The notes under the pieces: model-generated | What the model saw: the letters and a program-made list of their open reading frames with translations, nothing else | Database searches by the model: none | Told to the model about the DNA's origin: nothing | Translations under genes and position numbers: made by a program | Assembly: GCA_028622995.1 (NCBI GenBank) | Contig: JAJQJQ010000030.1 | Coordinates: 1,860,001 to 1,924,000, forward strand | Direction: 5' to 3' | Source: Panagrolaimus kolymaensis | Lineage: Eukaryota > Nematoda > Chromadorea > Rhabditida > Panagrolaimidae | DNA: 64,000 bases | Part shown: positions 46,701-57,962 of the stretch, piece by piece | How positions within the stretch are numbered: the first letter of the stretch is position 1 | How the letters are laid out: every line of letters starts with the position of its first letter

Positions 46701-49700
46701 AAAATTTTATATTTCCAAGCTTTTTTATTTTTGCTTCTAATTAAAAAAAAGTTACATAAAGATTTATATTTTTTGTAAAAAAAAAGCTTACCCTCGAATA
46801 AAATGAATGCAATTTTTCATTATATCGATGCTTGGTTAATAAAGATCCTTGTTCCCATTCAAGGCAATCCACAATGGCTTCCAATTTTGTTAAATCCAAT
46901 TCTTTTGCGGTGACTTTAGAAAAAAATTCTGGTTCCGATGCAAATAACCCTTCTAAACGATCTTCGGGATTTACTTGGGAGGTTGAACGTTCTCGAGATT
47001 CATCTTCAGAATAAAATGGATTATTTAAAGATGCTAAGCTTTTTCCACCACAAACAAATAATTCAATATTATGAAGTTGGGTTTCGAGTGGAGTTTTATT
47101 AAATGAAGTATCATTTAGTTGATCCAAACGCATAAGTAAAATCATTGCATTATCAGAATGTGGAAAAGTTATTTGAGGATCGCTGTTTCCCAGTTTGCCA
47201 TTAGCAAGCTTTGCAGAAAATTGGGCCCTTTCACAAACAGCTTGAACCAGCGAAGGCGCGGATAAAAGCATGAGTCGACGATCTTGGGGCAAAAAGGATG
47301 CACCCGAACGAAGCAAATCTGCTAACAAAACAGTGGCTTTAATTCCCATTGGATCATCTGGTTGAGCCATAATTAAACGAGATAAAGCTTGAGGCAATCC
47401 AACATTTATTAGAATATAAGATGCTACAGCTCGAAATGACATCAAACAATCTACTGCGTTTGGATTAAACTAAAAATTTTTATAAACGTAAAAAACTTTA
47501 AGGACCATAAAAATTAGAATAATTTTGGGGATAAAAGAGGGAAAAAATCTTACGACTCCTGAAGTTTGAAGGCATTCCATTTCAGCCACAACAAAATCAT
47601 CTCTCAAACTCGTTTTGTATCGATCGGGTAAATGAGATCGGGCTAAAAATAATTTGCATAATCCTAACTTTTTTCATACTTCTTAAAACTTAATAAAAAA
47701 AAACTTTAAATATTTTTAATTTTCTCTGTTAGAATTAAGAAACAGTATCTTTTAAAATTTAGAATTATCTTCCCATCAAAATTTTATATTGGTTTTGTCC
47801 GATAATTAAATAAAGTTGTTTCCTAATTTCTGTTGAAAAAAAGCAGAAACTTCATCTTTTATATTTTAGAAAAAGATTTAGACTCAAAATTAAAAAAAAA
47901 CCATTTTAGATTGATAGCTTACCATAATACAGAACGGCATCATCCCATGATGTAAATTTCCGAGTTGCATAAGGCATATCAACAAATTCACAACAAATAT
48001 CAATTACCATATTCCTAATTTTAACCATAGTTATATTAACATTCGTTCCAAGACCCAAATAATTTATAAGCCGAAATGGAGAATTGGAAGCAATTTCACC
48101 ATTTTCTTCCACATATCCGCAAGTTATCATACCCGTCCATGATCGAATAATCGAAAGAAATATAGTTGAAACGGATTCAATAACTTGATTAATTTTAATT
48201 GGTGGTGGATCACCTTTTGAAATAAATTCTGGCTTTTGATGAAAAAATCCCAAATCTATTAATGGAGCAAATATTTGTTCGATAACTAAATGAAGTTTAG
48301 CTTTTTCACGCAATTCTGCGGTATCCATCCATTTGAGTAGCACTCGACATACGAGTGCAGCAATATTAGAATTGGTGGCTCCTGGACCCACGAGAGCTCG
48401 AACAATCCAATCTGTTCCAGCACATTCCAAAACGAGAATAGGATCGCTAATAGCAAATTCGAGGAGAATCGCCAAACAAGCAAATGAAAGCCTAAAAAGG
48501 AAATTATTGAGAAATGAATTTGGAAAAGTCTAAAATAAAAATTTCAAAAACGATTTTAGAATTTAAAAAAAAGAAGGAAGATTGAATAATCCAAACGAAA
48601 ATAGACTTTTCAAAATTGGAAAGTTAGTGTAAAAAAATTAAATACAATATAATTTTAGTTTATAAAAATGCAAAAAATTTTATGATAAGTTTTTATTTTT
48701 AATGCTTTTGTCGCTTTTTTTATAGCTGCAGATTTGCAACTTTTAGCGGAAGGTTTAAAAATAAATTTTTTTGGTATCTATTTTTTAATCTAAAGTTTCA
48801 TCCTTTTTTTTCTCTTGAAAATCTATTGATTTTTTTTTTTAAATGCTTTTCTTAATAACCGGAGTTTTTAATTCTAATCCATTCAAAAATGTTTTTAATA
48901 AGCTTTTCCACCAAACAAAATAAAAAATTCTTTTTTTGAGCAATTAACTACAAATTTTGCAGCTTCTCAAGGATGTCCCTTCGTCGTTGTCTTTTTTCCC
49001 CTTCCAAAATATTTATCATTCACAAACTCTGACTCCAAAGTTCAGAAAATTATCATTGTTTGTTTCTTTCTTTTTTTTTCAACCGACAAAAAAAATTAAA
49101 CAATTTCCTGCTTTTTTTAAACAAAAAGAAAAAACCGCCACCGCCAAAAAAATTTAATGATAAGATTGACACTCAAGAAAAAAACATAATTTTTCACATT
49201 AAAAAACATTCTAAAATTCTTACTTGTCAGATTTTTTACTTTCATCTATATGTTCAAGAAGTCGAGGTAATCGCTCCAATGCAATTGAAGAAATACTTTT
49301 AAGTGCTGATTTTGGAAATAATGTGAATGAAGATTCTGAATATAAACCAAAACCACCAACAATATTATTTCCGCCATTACTTCGTAAAAAAGTTTTTAAT
49401 GGCGATTTTTGATATATATATAAAATAGAACAAATTAATTGTAAGGCTTCTCGTCGTTCATCTTCATTTTCTGAAGCATCGAGAGATCGAATAAGATGAA
49501 TATCAATTTGAAATAATAATATTTTTGTTAAATGTTTTGATGAATGAGTTGTTAATCGAAGCAAACGATATAACATGGCACGAAATAATGGGTTTTCATG
49601 TTGGAGAAGAGAGATATATCTGAAATTGAGAGGGTTAAGGCAAAGAAAAATCGGATAAAAAAAATTGGACTCGAAGCTCCGGTGATTATCATAATTTGCT

Positions 49701-50357
49701 ATTTTTTTGTAAGGCTTTCAAGGGTTCTCGAACGCGGTTACTTATTTTTTTGGGAAGAAAACTAAGCATTTTTTAAATTTCTTTAATTTATTTTGAGAAT
49801 TACCAAAATTTCTCGAAAGTTTCCTCCTAAAAAATTAGAAAACCGTGTGTCTTGTGAATAGCCGATGTTTAAAAAGAGGTATAAAAAAAGGAAAAAAATA
49901 ACCGAGCGAAACTGATTTGAATTTTGCTTTAAAAACTTTTGTTCAAAGATCGGTGAAAATTTTCAAAATAACAAAACTCAAAGCCATAAGTTTCATATGT
50001 CCAGAAAAGCTTACTTTTCCAAAACTAAATCAAAAACTCTATCATCATGTCGAAATTGAGGTTCTAAATTTTTAAGATAATATGCTGATTTATTTATATT
50101 CTCCACCGAAATTTCCTCCAATGAAGAGCTTTCCTTTGACAAATGAGTTAAAGCTTCATTAAAATTTATTTCAATTTTAGCCTTTTTTATTCTCGATGTA
50201 CTTAAACCTAAAAAATATGTATTTTTATTTTCAGAATATATAACTTTTTCCTTTAAAGAAAAAACTTACCTTGAGGTCGATTAAGAAATTTCGTTCTTTC
50301 TCGAAGTCTACCTCTTGCATCTGCTGCAGGAAGAATAAGTTTACTAGGCCTTTCCAT
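37730..50357 (-). CDS. rict-1: Rictor, TORC2-specific subunit
   Basis: Seventeen coding exons: 50357-50270, 50207-50015, 49619-49224, 48491-47923, 47642-47554, 47469-46792, 46510-46328, 46241-46105, 40845-40554, 40495-40236, 40112-39904, 39839-39523, 39442-39276, 39217-38776, 38638-38348, 38284-38155 and 37974-37730; 1561 residues, phases consistent throughout. Rictor is the armadillo-type scaffold that defines TOR complex 2, acting on AKT/SGK signalling and fat metabolism. Recognised parts: N-terminal ARM repeats (FVVAEMECLQTSGV, FNPNAVDCLMSFRAVASYIL), middle domain (YSQKGSFSRGIFETALTS), the Rictor_V region (MPIHLFGQLAKNQIGRSLL, IRGTAIWSLNLIGLSEDG), a Ser/Gln-rich linker, and a C-terminal RCFYC pair preceded by a His, reminiscent of the zinc site described in the mammalian C-terminal domain. 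Intron 8 (about 5.3 kb) holds a nested gene on the plus strand. Outside that gene the intron is plain AT-rich sequence. Confidence 0.94.
43247..44854 (+). CDS. Secreted DB-module protein with a long Gln/Pro-rich region
   Basis: Exons 43247-43420 and 43478-44854 (phase 0) give 516 residues. Residues 1-24 are a signal peptide. Next comes a short cysteine cluster (CSRARCSHCEADLIARLCPQ). A stretch of about 300 residues is very rich in Gln, Pro, Ala and Tyr (repeats such as QQPQQPQYAQQQ). The last 120 residues are a nematode DB module (Pfam Domain DB) with cysteines in FRNCCQRLGDGCAQICSYD, GRCPISKVADMMVCASG, VCCQAYGV and CRPYCNP. A cuticle or matrix role is inferred from composition. TTTTTTAG ends two bases before the ATG, suggesting SL trans-splicing. 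The gene is nested in intron 8 of rict-1 on the opposite strand. Long overlapping frames at 43563-44276 and 44037-44398 are shadows of the repetitive codons. Confidence 0.88.
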
Positions 50358-51616
50358 AATAATTAATAAAATAAAATATAAGTGAAAATGGAATAAATAT
50401 ATTTTTTTAATGCATTATTATGCTTTTTCTTTTCTTATTTTTTTGGTTGATTTTTTTGATTGGAATGAAAGATAGAAAAAACAAGTAAAAAAGAAAAAGT
50501 TGACTAGAATGAAAAGTGAATGGTCGTTAAAAAATGATAACAACAACGACGGCGGCGGCGGCGATGATGGTGATGATGAACAGTTTCAGTCAATCACATA
50601 AAATGACCAAATATAGTTTTTTTATAGTTTTTCAAAAAGTGAAGCATTTATGATAGGGTTTCCTTGGTAATAATTTAATTTTTAGAATTGTTTAATGAAA
50701 ATAAAAATAAAATAAATGTTAATAAAGAATAGTTTTAGAAAAGACACACCAAAACAAAAAACAAATTTTAAGTTTTTTTAATCCGACAAAAAACATAAAA
50801 ACAATATTTAAATAATTTACATTTCTGGCAAAATGTTTTGAACATTTTTATTAAATATAAAGTTCGTAGACACTCACTCGCTCACTTTTGAATATTATTT
50901 TTTCCATGGCGCCGCTATTGGCTCTCCTCTGACTCACTCACATTTTTTTGTTGATGCTTTCTTTCTTTTTGCTTTTTTTTGTTAACAAAATTCTATTCTT
51001 TCTTTTTTTCATTTCCAAAAAAGAGCATCGACTACTATTTTTATTTTATTTCAGGAGAGCGAAAAGCAAGCATGGAAAGAAAAAAAATTGATTTGCATGC
51101 ATTGCTTTTTTACGTTTTATTCTTTCTAGCGTGTATATATTTTTGTTGCCGCGTTTCATCGGCCTTGGCCACCACGAAAACTCTCGAGATAGTGTTTTTT
51201 TTTTGGTTTGTGGGTCGATGAAAAAATATATGCGTGTGCTCCATCCTTTTTTTTCGTCGTTTTTCCTAAGGCCATGAAAAAAAAGAAATAAAGAAAACAA
51301 GAGACTTCCATCGTCATTTCCTCCTCCCTCCTTCCCTTCTTTTTTTTTCCATTCCCTTTAGACACTTTTATTTCCGTCCAAAAAAAAAAACATAAAATAA
51401 AGAATTTCTAAACCACCAATAAACATACACATCAAAAAACACAGAGGAAAGGAAAAAATGGGAGGCATGCATTGACCGAAACAATTTTTGTTTTGTTCAT
51501 TTGCCTTTTTTTTAAAGTTTAAAACTCAATGTTTCAATGAATTTATTTATTTATTGGTTTTGACTTTCAATTTTATTTAATCATTAAACAAAAAATTATT
51601 ATAAAATTTCTTAAAA
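50358..51616. promoter_or_regulatory. Shared divergent upstream region of rict-1 and efr-3
   Basis: The two start codons face away from each other across 1.26 kb. Near rict-1 there is a short trinucleotide tract, GACGGCGGCGGCGGCGATGATG (GGC then ATG units), at about 50546-50570. The rest is T/A-rich with pyrimidine tracts. No TATA box is evident and no gene is supportable in it, although short spurious frames exist at 50979-51365. Confidence 0.45.
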
Positions 51617-54600
51617 ATGCAGGCATTTCGAGATTTGGCTGAAGAAACCATGGATATTTTTTCTTGTTGTTGGTGTACCCAATGTAAGCCAAGATATAAA
51701 AGGCTTGTGGATGCTATATATCCAAGAAATTTAACTGATGGCTTAGTATCTTCAAATATGTTGAAACTCACTTTTTATTCCATTTCCCATCCAGAAAAAC
51801 TTAATCGAATTGGAATATATTTGGTTCAAAGACTTTCAAGGGATTTATATCGGCAACGATATTCCATGGTTGAAGTAAGCAAAATTTTTTATATATATAA
51901 TTTTTTGGATTTAAAATAGAAATTGTAAATCCCATATAAAAATATGCTCGCTTTTTAGGTAGCTGTAGAGGCGATGGATCAATTATTAAAAAGTTGTCAT
52001 GGTTCACCAAGTTTACAACAATTTATTGAATCATATTTAAAAATGGTTCAAAAACTTTTAGAAACTAATGATCCTCATTTAGAAGTAAGCTTACCATCGG
52101 ATTTCGATATCAGGACTATTCCGGTTTGGGTCTTAGAGGAAAGCGTTCCAATTCCAGCTATGGCAGTACGCAACCAAAATTTTTTTAATATGCAATTAAT
52201 TGTTTGCACTGCCCAAAACTTAATTTTCACTATAAAGCCAGCCTTCTGGGGATTTTTTTTAGAATTTTCTAACTTTTAAAAAATCTATTTTTTCCAGAAA
52301 CTTGCAACCGATTTATTTGTTCGTTTTTCCACCATCGAAGAGGATACTCCTTCATATCATCGACAATATGACTTTTTTATTTCTAAATTTTCTGTTATGT
52401 GTCACGCGTTTCGAGGAGATCAAACTAAAATTCAACGATTTAATGGTTTACGAGGTTTACGAGGAGTTATATGGAAATCAGTGGCGGATGATTTACAAGC
52501 TTCAATATGGGAAAAGCAACACATGGATAAAATAGTTCCATCCATTTTATTTAATCTTCCAGATCAAAGAGGTTTGTTTGTTAAATCTAAAATTTTGATT
52601 TTAAAATATTTTTGTAAAAATATTTTAGAAGATTTTGAAGAAAATGGAATGGATAATTCTGCAAATAATGTAATTTATAATACTTTTGTTGATGAAAATT
52701 CAATCTCTGATGATCCCAGCGCTTTAGCTTTACAATGCCTCAGAGAATTAATGGGAAAAGCTTCATTTGGATCTTTAAGATCTGTTTTGGAACCAGTAAT
52801 GAGTCATTGTGATTCTCATAAAAAATGGGATCCACCACCATATTTTGCAATAAATACTTTTCGAGCTATTATATATTCAATTCAAACTCAAAATGCATCT
52901 TTTGTTATTCAAGTAAGTCCACCTTCTCCTTCATCGTGTGATTGATTAATGTAACCGACAAATTTTTTTAGCAATTGATCGATCACTTGGATAACATGGC
53001 AAATGCGGATGCTCCAGTTCGAATTGGAATAGCAAAAGTTTTACAATCTATTGTTTCAATAGCTGGTGCATCAATTGGGCCATTAGTTTTTGGAATTTTT
53101 AATTCACTTTTAAAGCGACTTCGAGTTTCGGTGGAATTTCAACAATCTAAACAATGTCCTTCAATAAATCAAGAAAAAACTTTTCAAGAAACTTTAATCA
53201 ATGCGATGGGTGATTTTGCAAACGCTTTACCAGATTACACTAAAATTGATATCATGAAAATTACGGCTTCCAATATTCCTATAATAACTTTGGAAGAAAG
53301 AAAAGTTAAAACTAGTGATGAATTTTTACAAAAAGTTTTAGTTAAAACTCTTCTCAAAGTTTGTTTTTCTTTTTTGAATGATTTTTTTAGAGGTCGAATT
53401 AATTATGATTTTCAATGTTTTTAGGTCGCAACTAAATACAAAACTTCCTATTATGCAGCTTTGTTTTCTGAATCTCTTATGAAAACTTTACTTCAAATTT
53501 GTTTAGCCCCCAATTCTGATGTTCGATTAAATGCTCAACAAGTCTTTCATACTCTTCTAGATCGGTAAGTATTAAGATCAAAAAAATGTCAAAAAGCAAA
53601 CTAAAAAATATATTTAAAAAATCACAAAAAAGTGTGAAAAAATATATATGCAAATTTTCCTGAACTTTTTTATATATTTAAATTTCAAGCATACTTCTTA
53701 GGTTTATTTATTATAATTTTTAACCCACTTTGTTCAATTTTTGAAAATATCCAATAATATCCATTTTTTTTAGTCACGATAATCTCAAACAAATATCCCA
53801 TCTCAAATATATTCACGATGTGGAAGATTTACAACTTTCAATGGAAAAATGTCCTAAACAAGATATAGTTTTTATGCATCGTCAAATCCCTTACATAACT
53901 TCCGTATTATTTCGAGTTGTATGTCTTGCAGATGATACAAATTTATATGAACATTTGGATGCCGTACTTTGTACCATGTGTTTATTAACCGTCGAAGTGG
54001 GGCATGATGAAACTTTAACCGAATTATTTCGATTGGCTTTTGGAATGCAAGCTTTGGCAGTGGACACAACCATTTGCAGTTTCAGCCTGAAAAAGCGGGC
54101 AGAAATCCATAATTTAATTGCAAAATTTTTAAATCTCAGCGCTCAATTACTCGCTATTCCAGCCCTTTGTCAACATGTAACTCAAATAATTAATTTACGA
54201 GCTCAAAAAGGTCATCCAAGATTAAATATTTTAAAATCGGCTGAATCCATTAAAGATCCTTTAATTTTATCGCCTTCGAATTCAAATAATGGAAAAGCTC
54301 CAATTGCGCACATGGAAAGTGAAGATGATTTTACTTCGCGCCATCTTGAAATGGAAGATTTTTTATTTGATTTAGAAGATTTTTCTGATGCTCTAAAATC
54401 ATCGAATAAAGAAGTCACTCGATTGGTTATTCCTTTCAAGCCCACTCCCGTGCCCGGAGTTTCAACGGTGGCTGTAGATTCTGCAATTGGAATCAGTGAA
54501 TTAAGTAACAATGAAAATCAAGGATCTGAAATGCCTCCATTAATTTTGGGAAATAATTCTTCCGTAATTTTCACTTCCTCAGGTGATGATCCAGATATCA

Positions 54601-55040
54601 TTGATCGAAGGGATGAAGTTCAAAGACTCGATGATGAAATTTTATCCTTATCTTCGTCAAGTATAGAATGGACTCCACCAGCTTCAGCAATAAATTCTCG
54701 AAGAAATACCTTTTTTGGTTCATCAAATAATCATAAAGTTTCTACCATTGGCCCAACCACAATTGATACCCTTCGAATGGAATTAAGTCAACCAATAAAT
54801 GCTGATGAAGAAGATCGAAAAGATCAAGCTAAATCACGAGAAATAGTTCAAATGTTTCGTGAACGTCCTTTAGATGAATTATCTGCGATGTTGGTAAAAG
54901 ATTTGGAAGAAACCGATTTGAATAAAACTATTGATTCTTTATGCAAAAGAAATACAGAATGGGCTAAAATTCAAGAAATTGGAGCAGGTGGAAAATCTAA
55001 AACCATTTTTGATATCAAGTTTCCATCTTTTGTTCAATAA
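51617..55040 (+). CDS. efr-3: EFR3 homologue, plasma-membrane anchor of PI4-kinase III alpha
   Basis: Seven exons: 51617-51874, 51959-52165, 52298-52571, 52629-52912, 52972-53358, 53425-53564 and 53774-55040; 938 residues. EFR3 is a palmitoylated peripheral membrane protein that recruits TTC7 and PI4KA to make PI4P. Evidence: the N-terminal Cys-rich palmitoylation region followed by CKPRYKRLVDAIYP, LVQRLSRDLYRQR, the ARM/HEAT-like helical body (MCHAFRGDQTKIQRFNGLRG, LMGKASFGSLRSVLEPVM) and DRHDN at the exon 6/7 junction. The C-terminal 250 residues are acidic and Ser-rich, as in other EFR3 tails. Introns 3 and 5 lie inside otherwise open frames; splicing them gives the better family fit (PDQREDFEENG; LLKVATKYKTS). 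Confidence 0.93.
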
Positions 55041-55204
55041 AAAAATTATTTATTTAATTTACGGTTATTGCTTTTTTTTAAATTTTATTTTAATTTATTT
55101 TTTTGTTTGTTTTCAAGATAAAGCCAAAAACCTGCCATGCGATAATAAAATTTTATTATTTTCTAATTAATTCCGGAATTAACAAAAAAATTTAAAACAA
55201 TATT

Positions 55205-55970
55205 TTAAAACAATTTTTGAAAAAATAAATACACCCTTAAAATTAAAGGAGATAACACATTTTTTAAATTTAATAATTGTTGATTAAATAAATTAATAAC
55301 TGTCAGAATTTCTGCATTTGCAGCTGTTTCTAAAAGTTCGTCAGGAGGTCTATGATACAATTCCAATAAATTATCATAAGTTTGGCCACTTATTGCATCA
55401 AAATATATCAAAATTTTTAAATCATGTTCCACTTGTTTTTTAGCAACATCTTCAACAAAATTTTGGAGTCGAGAAACATATTCTGGTGACATGGTTTTAT
55501 AATAAAAAGAAATATCAAATCTTGCCTGCTTATTTTTCTATAAATTTTACACATTAATTTGAAGCGATAAAGCTTAAGTGTGAAAAACTTACTTTCATAA
55601 AACTAAAAAAGTTTTCTATTCCAGCTCCTTCTGAAGTATTATCAAAATGAAACTTCTTTAATTTATCAAAACAAAGAAGTTCAATCATTCGATCTATTGT
55701 TGCGGAGGATAAACCTGGATCGTTATTATTGAAGCGACTAAAAACAAAAGTTTAAAAATAAATAATCGAATCAAAGTAGAATTTTAAAAGCTTAGCGATA
55801 TTTCAAGAAAACTTACTATCTAAATTCTTTAATTTAAGGTAAAAGTTTTAAAATTTCATCCATTTCTATCGCCTTTCCATCTACGGTTTTAATCGTTATT
55901 TTATCACATTCAAATTTTTCTATAACATTTTTGGAAGCCAAATGTGTTTTGAATGATAAAACCCACACAT
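55205..55970 (-). pseudogene. Dead copy of the F-box-like family
   Basis: Exons 2 and 3 are well preserved: exon 2 (about 55731-55591) encodes GLSSATIDRMIELLC and ends FFSFMK before a GTAAGT donor, and exon 3 runs to 55205 with RLQNFVEDVAKK, as in copy B. The remaining 3' part of exon 1 (to about 55970) shows FLASKNVIEKFE-like and MDEILKLLP sequence but has an in-frame TAA exactly where other copies read FP-x-I, and there is no N-terminal F-box-like block; the frame upstream meets another stop. Exon borders and phases (2, then 0) match the intact copies. A translated remnant of exon 3 alone is possible but unlikely. Confidence 0.75.
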
Positions 55971-55995
55971 GTGCGTCTGATTATTTTTGAAAGCG

Positions 55996-56004
55996 TATAT
56001 AAAT
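55996..56004 (+). promoter_or_regulatory. TATA box of the Cys-rich peptide gene
   Basis: TATATAAAT, 84-92 bp before the ATG at 56088, about the same spacing as at the Gly/Met-rich peptide gene near 13311. Confidence 0.45.
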
Positions 56005-56087
56005 AATTTTTTTTCCAAAAATGAACTTCATCTTAAGATTTTGAATTTATTTTCTAAAAAAAGTTTTTCGATTTAAATTTAAAAAAT

Positions 56088-56344
56088 ATGCGTTTTTTGT
56101 TAGTTTCATTTTTCGGTGTTATTTTAGCCAGTAAGTTGTTATTAATTTTTTAGTTCAGAATTGATAAATTTTAAATTTAATAGGCGCATTTTTATTGATT
56201 GAAGCTAGCCCTCCTTTTGCTGCGTGCACTGAAACATGTTTTAATGGTGGAAGCGTGCAAGAATGCTGTAGAGCTCATGGATATAAAGCTGGATGATGTG
56301 GAGATAATGGGGTCTATAAAGCTGCTTATTGTTCAACGACATGA
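56088..56344 (+). pseudogene. Short Cys-rich secreted peptide gene with an in-frame TGA
   Basis: Exons 56088-56130 and 56184 onward (phase 1; GTAAGT donor, TTTAATAG acceptor). A signal peptide (FLLVSFFGVILA) leads to a mature part with cysteines spaced C-x3-C-x10-CC (ACTETCFNGG, ECCRAHGY). The frame stops at TGA 56294-56296 after 50 codons; beyond it, 15 codons stay open with two more cysteines (CGDNG, AYCST) and end at TGA 56342-56344. Six cysteines in total would suit a small disulphide-rich, defensin-like fold; with the first stop only four remain. It is either a pseudogene by one nonsense change, a short functional peptide, or a recoded TGA. Antimicrobial function is a guess from cysteine spacing and size. 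Confidence 0.5.
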
Positions 56345-56450
56345 TCGGTATTCCATAATTTTTTGTGTTTTTTTAAAATTTATGAGTTATATAACCATTA
56401 AAAAAAGTATTTTTATATGCTATTTTCATTTTAAAATAAAATAAAGGTTT

Positions 56451-57962
56451 CTACACAAAAATTAATTTTACTATCAAAAATTGTATAAAACACAAAAATG
56501 TTATTAACTCTTTTGAATCAAAATTCTTCATCGAATTATTTCCTGGTGTCACAGTTTGATTGGAAGTTGAAAAAATTGTTGATGGAGTTCGAAGCTAAAA
56601 TTAAGCCAAATTAATTTATTTTTTCGTTGTTAATTTAAAAAATTTACTCTAAAAAGCGTCCCCAAAATTGGTGCATCCAATGTTTCTCCAGTCAAAGTGG
56701 AAGAAAGAAAAAATGCCAAATCTCCTTGAGATTGGAGCAAATCGTTATTAACTTGTGTAGCATTTTCCATAGATTGCATAGTTCGAAAAACAAGAATTAC
56801 AAAATGTTGTTTGTCTAAAAAATTTTTTTTACAAAATTTTAAGATTTTGTTCACAAAAAGAATCAGGTTTTCTAACAAAAATTTTACTTACACTGTGTCT
56901 CAATTGGAATAGTATGATTTCCAATTATTTCACTATAGCCTCTATCAAATCTTTGTTCGGCATCAGTTAAATTAAAAATTTGTGTTCCAAATGAAGGATA
57001 ATTATAATATAAAAATATCGCTGATGGAATTAATAAAGGATCTAAAAAAATCTTTCAAAATAAAGTTTTAAAATATGTTTCAAACCAATAGCAACCAAAA
57101 AATGTAAAAATCCTCCTTCCGAAGGTGGAAAATCAAATGCAACTGTATCCAATAAAGTAAAACTTCCAACTTCTTGAAGAGTAAAATTTGATGAAATTAA
57201 TCCAATATTTGGAGCAAAATCTGTTCCAACTATATCGATTGAAGCTAATTGATTTGTTAAAGCATCTCTCATCACAACGCCTTTCAAAGCCGCTAATGGA
57301 ACTATAGGAGCTGCAGTGGGGCTAACTCCAGATTCAATAAAGTCTGAAAAAAAATATAGCAATGTTAGGATCGAAAAAAAATAAGAATTAAGTTAAACAA
57401 AATAATTAATATTTATTAATTTGGCTTTCGTCGCGATAAATATTTTTTACTTCAAGAAATGATAGAAATTTTCGCCATACGTGCCTCCATAATTCATTTT
57501 AGAGGTTTTTAAATATTATTTTTATTCAAATTTTAACTAAACATTAAAAACTAGTAAAAACGAAAAAATCTTTGAATATAAAAAATCCCTGATACGAAAA
57601 TTTTAATAAACCCCCGTCCATAACTTACATTGTGAAATAGTCATATTTGCTGAACTACAACACATATATCGAATTTCACCCAAAGGTTTTCCAGTGACAT
57701 TAGCTGTCATTCCAGGTCCGGTGATATTAGGAGCTAATGCTGGGGCAGTCGGAATATTATTTCCATCAATACTTGCTGGTCGACATCGAAATCCGAGCGA
57801 ACATGTATTTATTCCTTCAGGATCACAAGCTACAATACTTTCAAATTGTACATTATTTGGGCATTGAAAATTTTGTTGTTGTTGGTTTGGTTGTTGAGTA
57901 AAACTTAAATCAATAAAAACAATAATAAAAATCAATAAAAATTTTAATAAAAATTTGTACAT
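56451..57962 (-). CDS. Secreted protein, probably GPI-anchored, unrecognised
   Basis: Exons 57962-57629, 57343-57086, 57041-56892, 56814-56648 and 56594-56451 (phases 1, 1, 1, 0) give 350 residues. A signal peptide (LLIFIIVFIDLSFT) is followed by a Gln-rich spacer and a six-cysteine module (FQCPNNVQFESIVACDPEG, CSLGFRCRP, YMCCS) similar in pattern to lustrin/EB-type modules of nematode secreted proteins. A beta-rich region follows with FDFPPSEGGFLHFL and IFNLTDAEQRFDRGYSEI. The end is Ser/Thr-rich and closes with a hydrophobic stretch (ITFLCFIQFLIVKLIFV), a GPI-type or membrane anchor. The last intron is optional: without it the protein stops at 56630. It is convergent with the Cys-rich peptide gene, about 107 bp apart. 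Confidence 0.7.

Noticed and set aside
52572..52628. Open read-through of efr-3 intron 3
   Set aside because: The 57-nt stretch keeps the frame, but it has GT..AG borders and a hydrophobic, Lys-rich translation unlike EFR3; treated as an intron.
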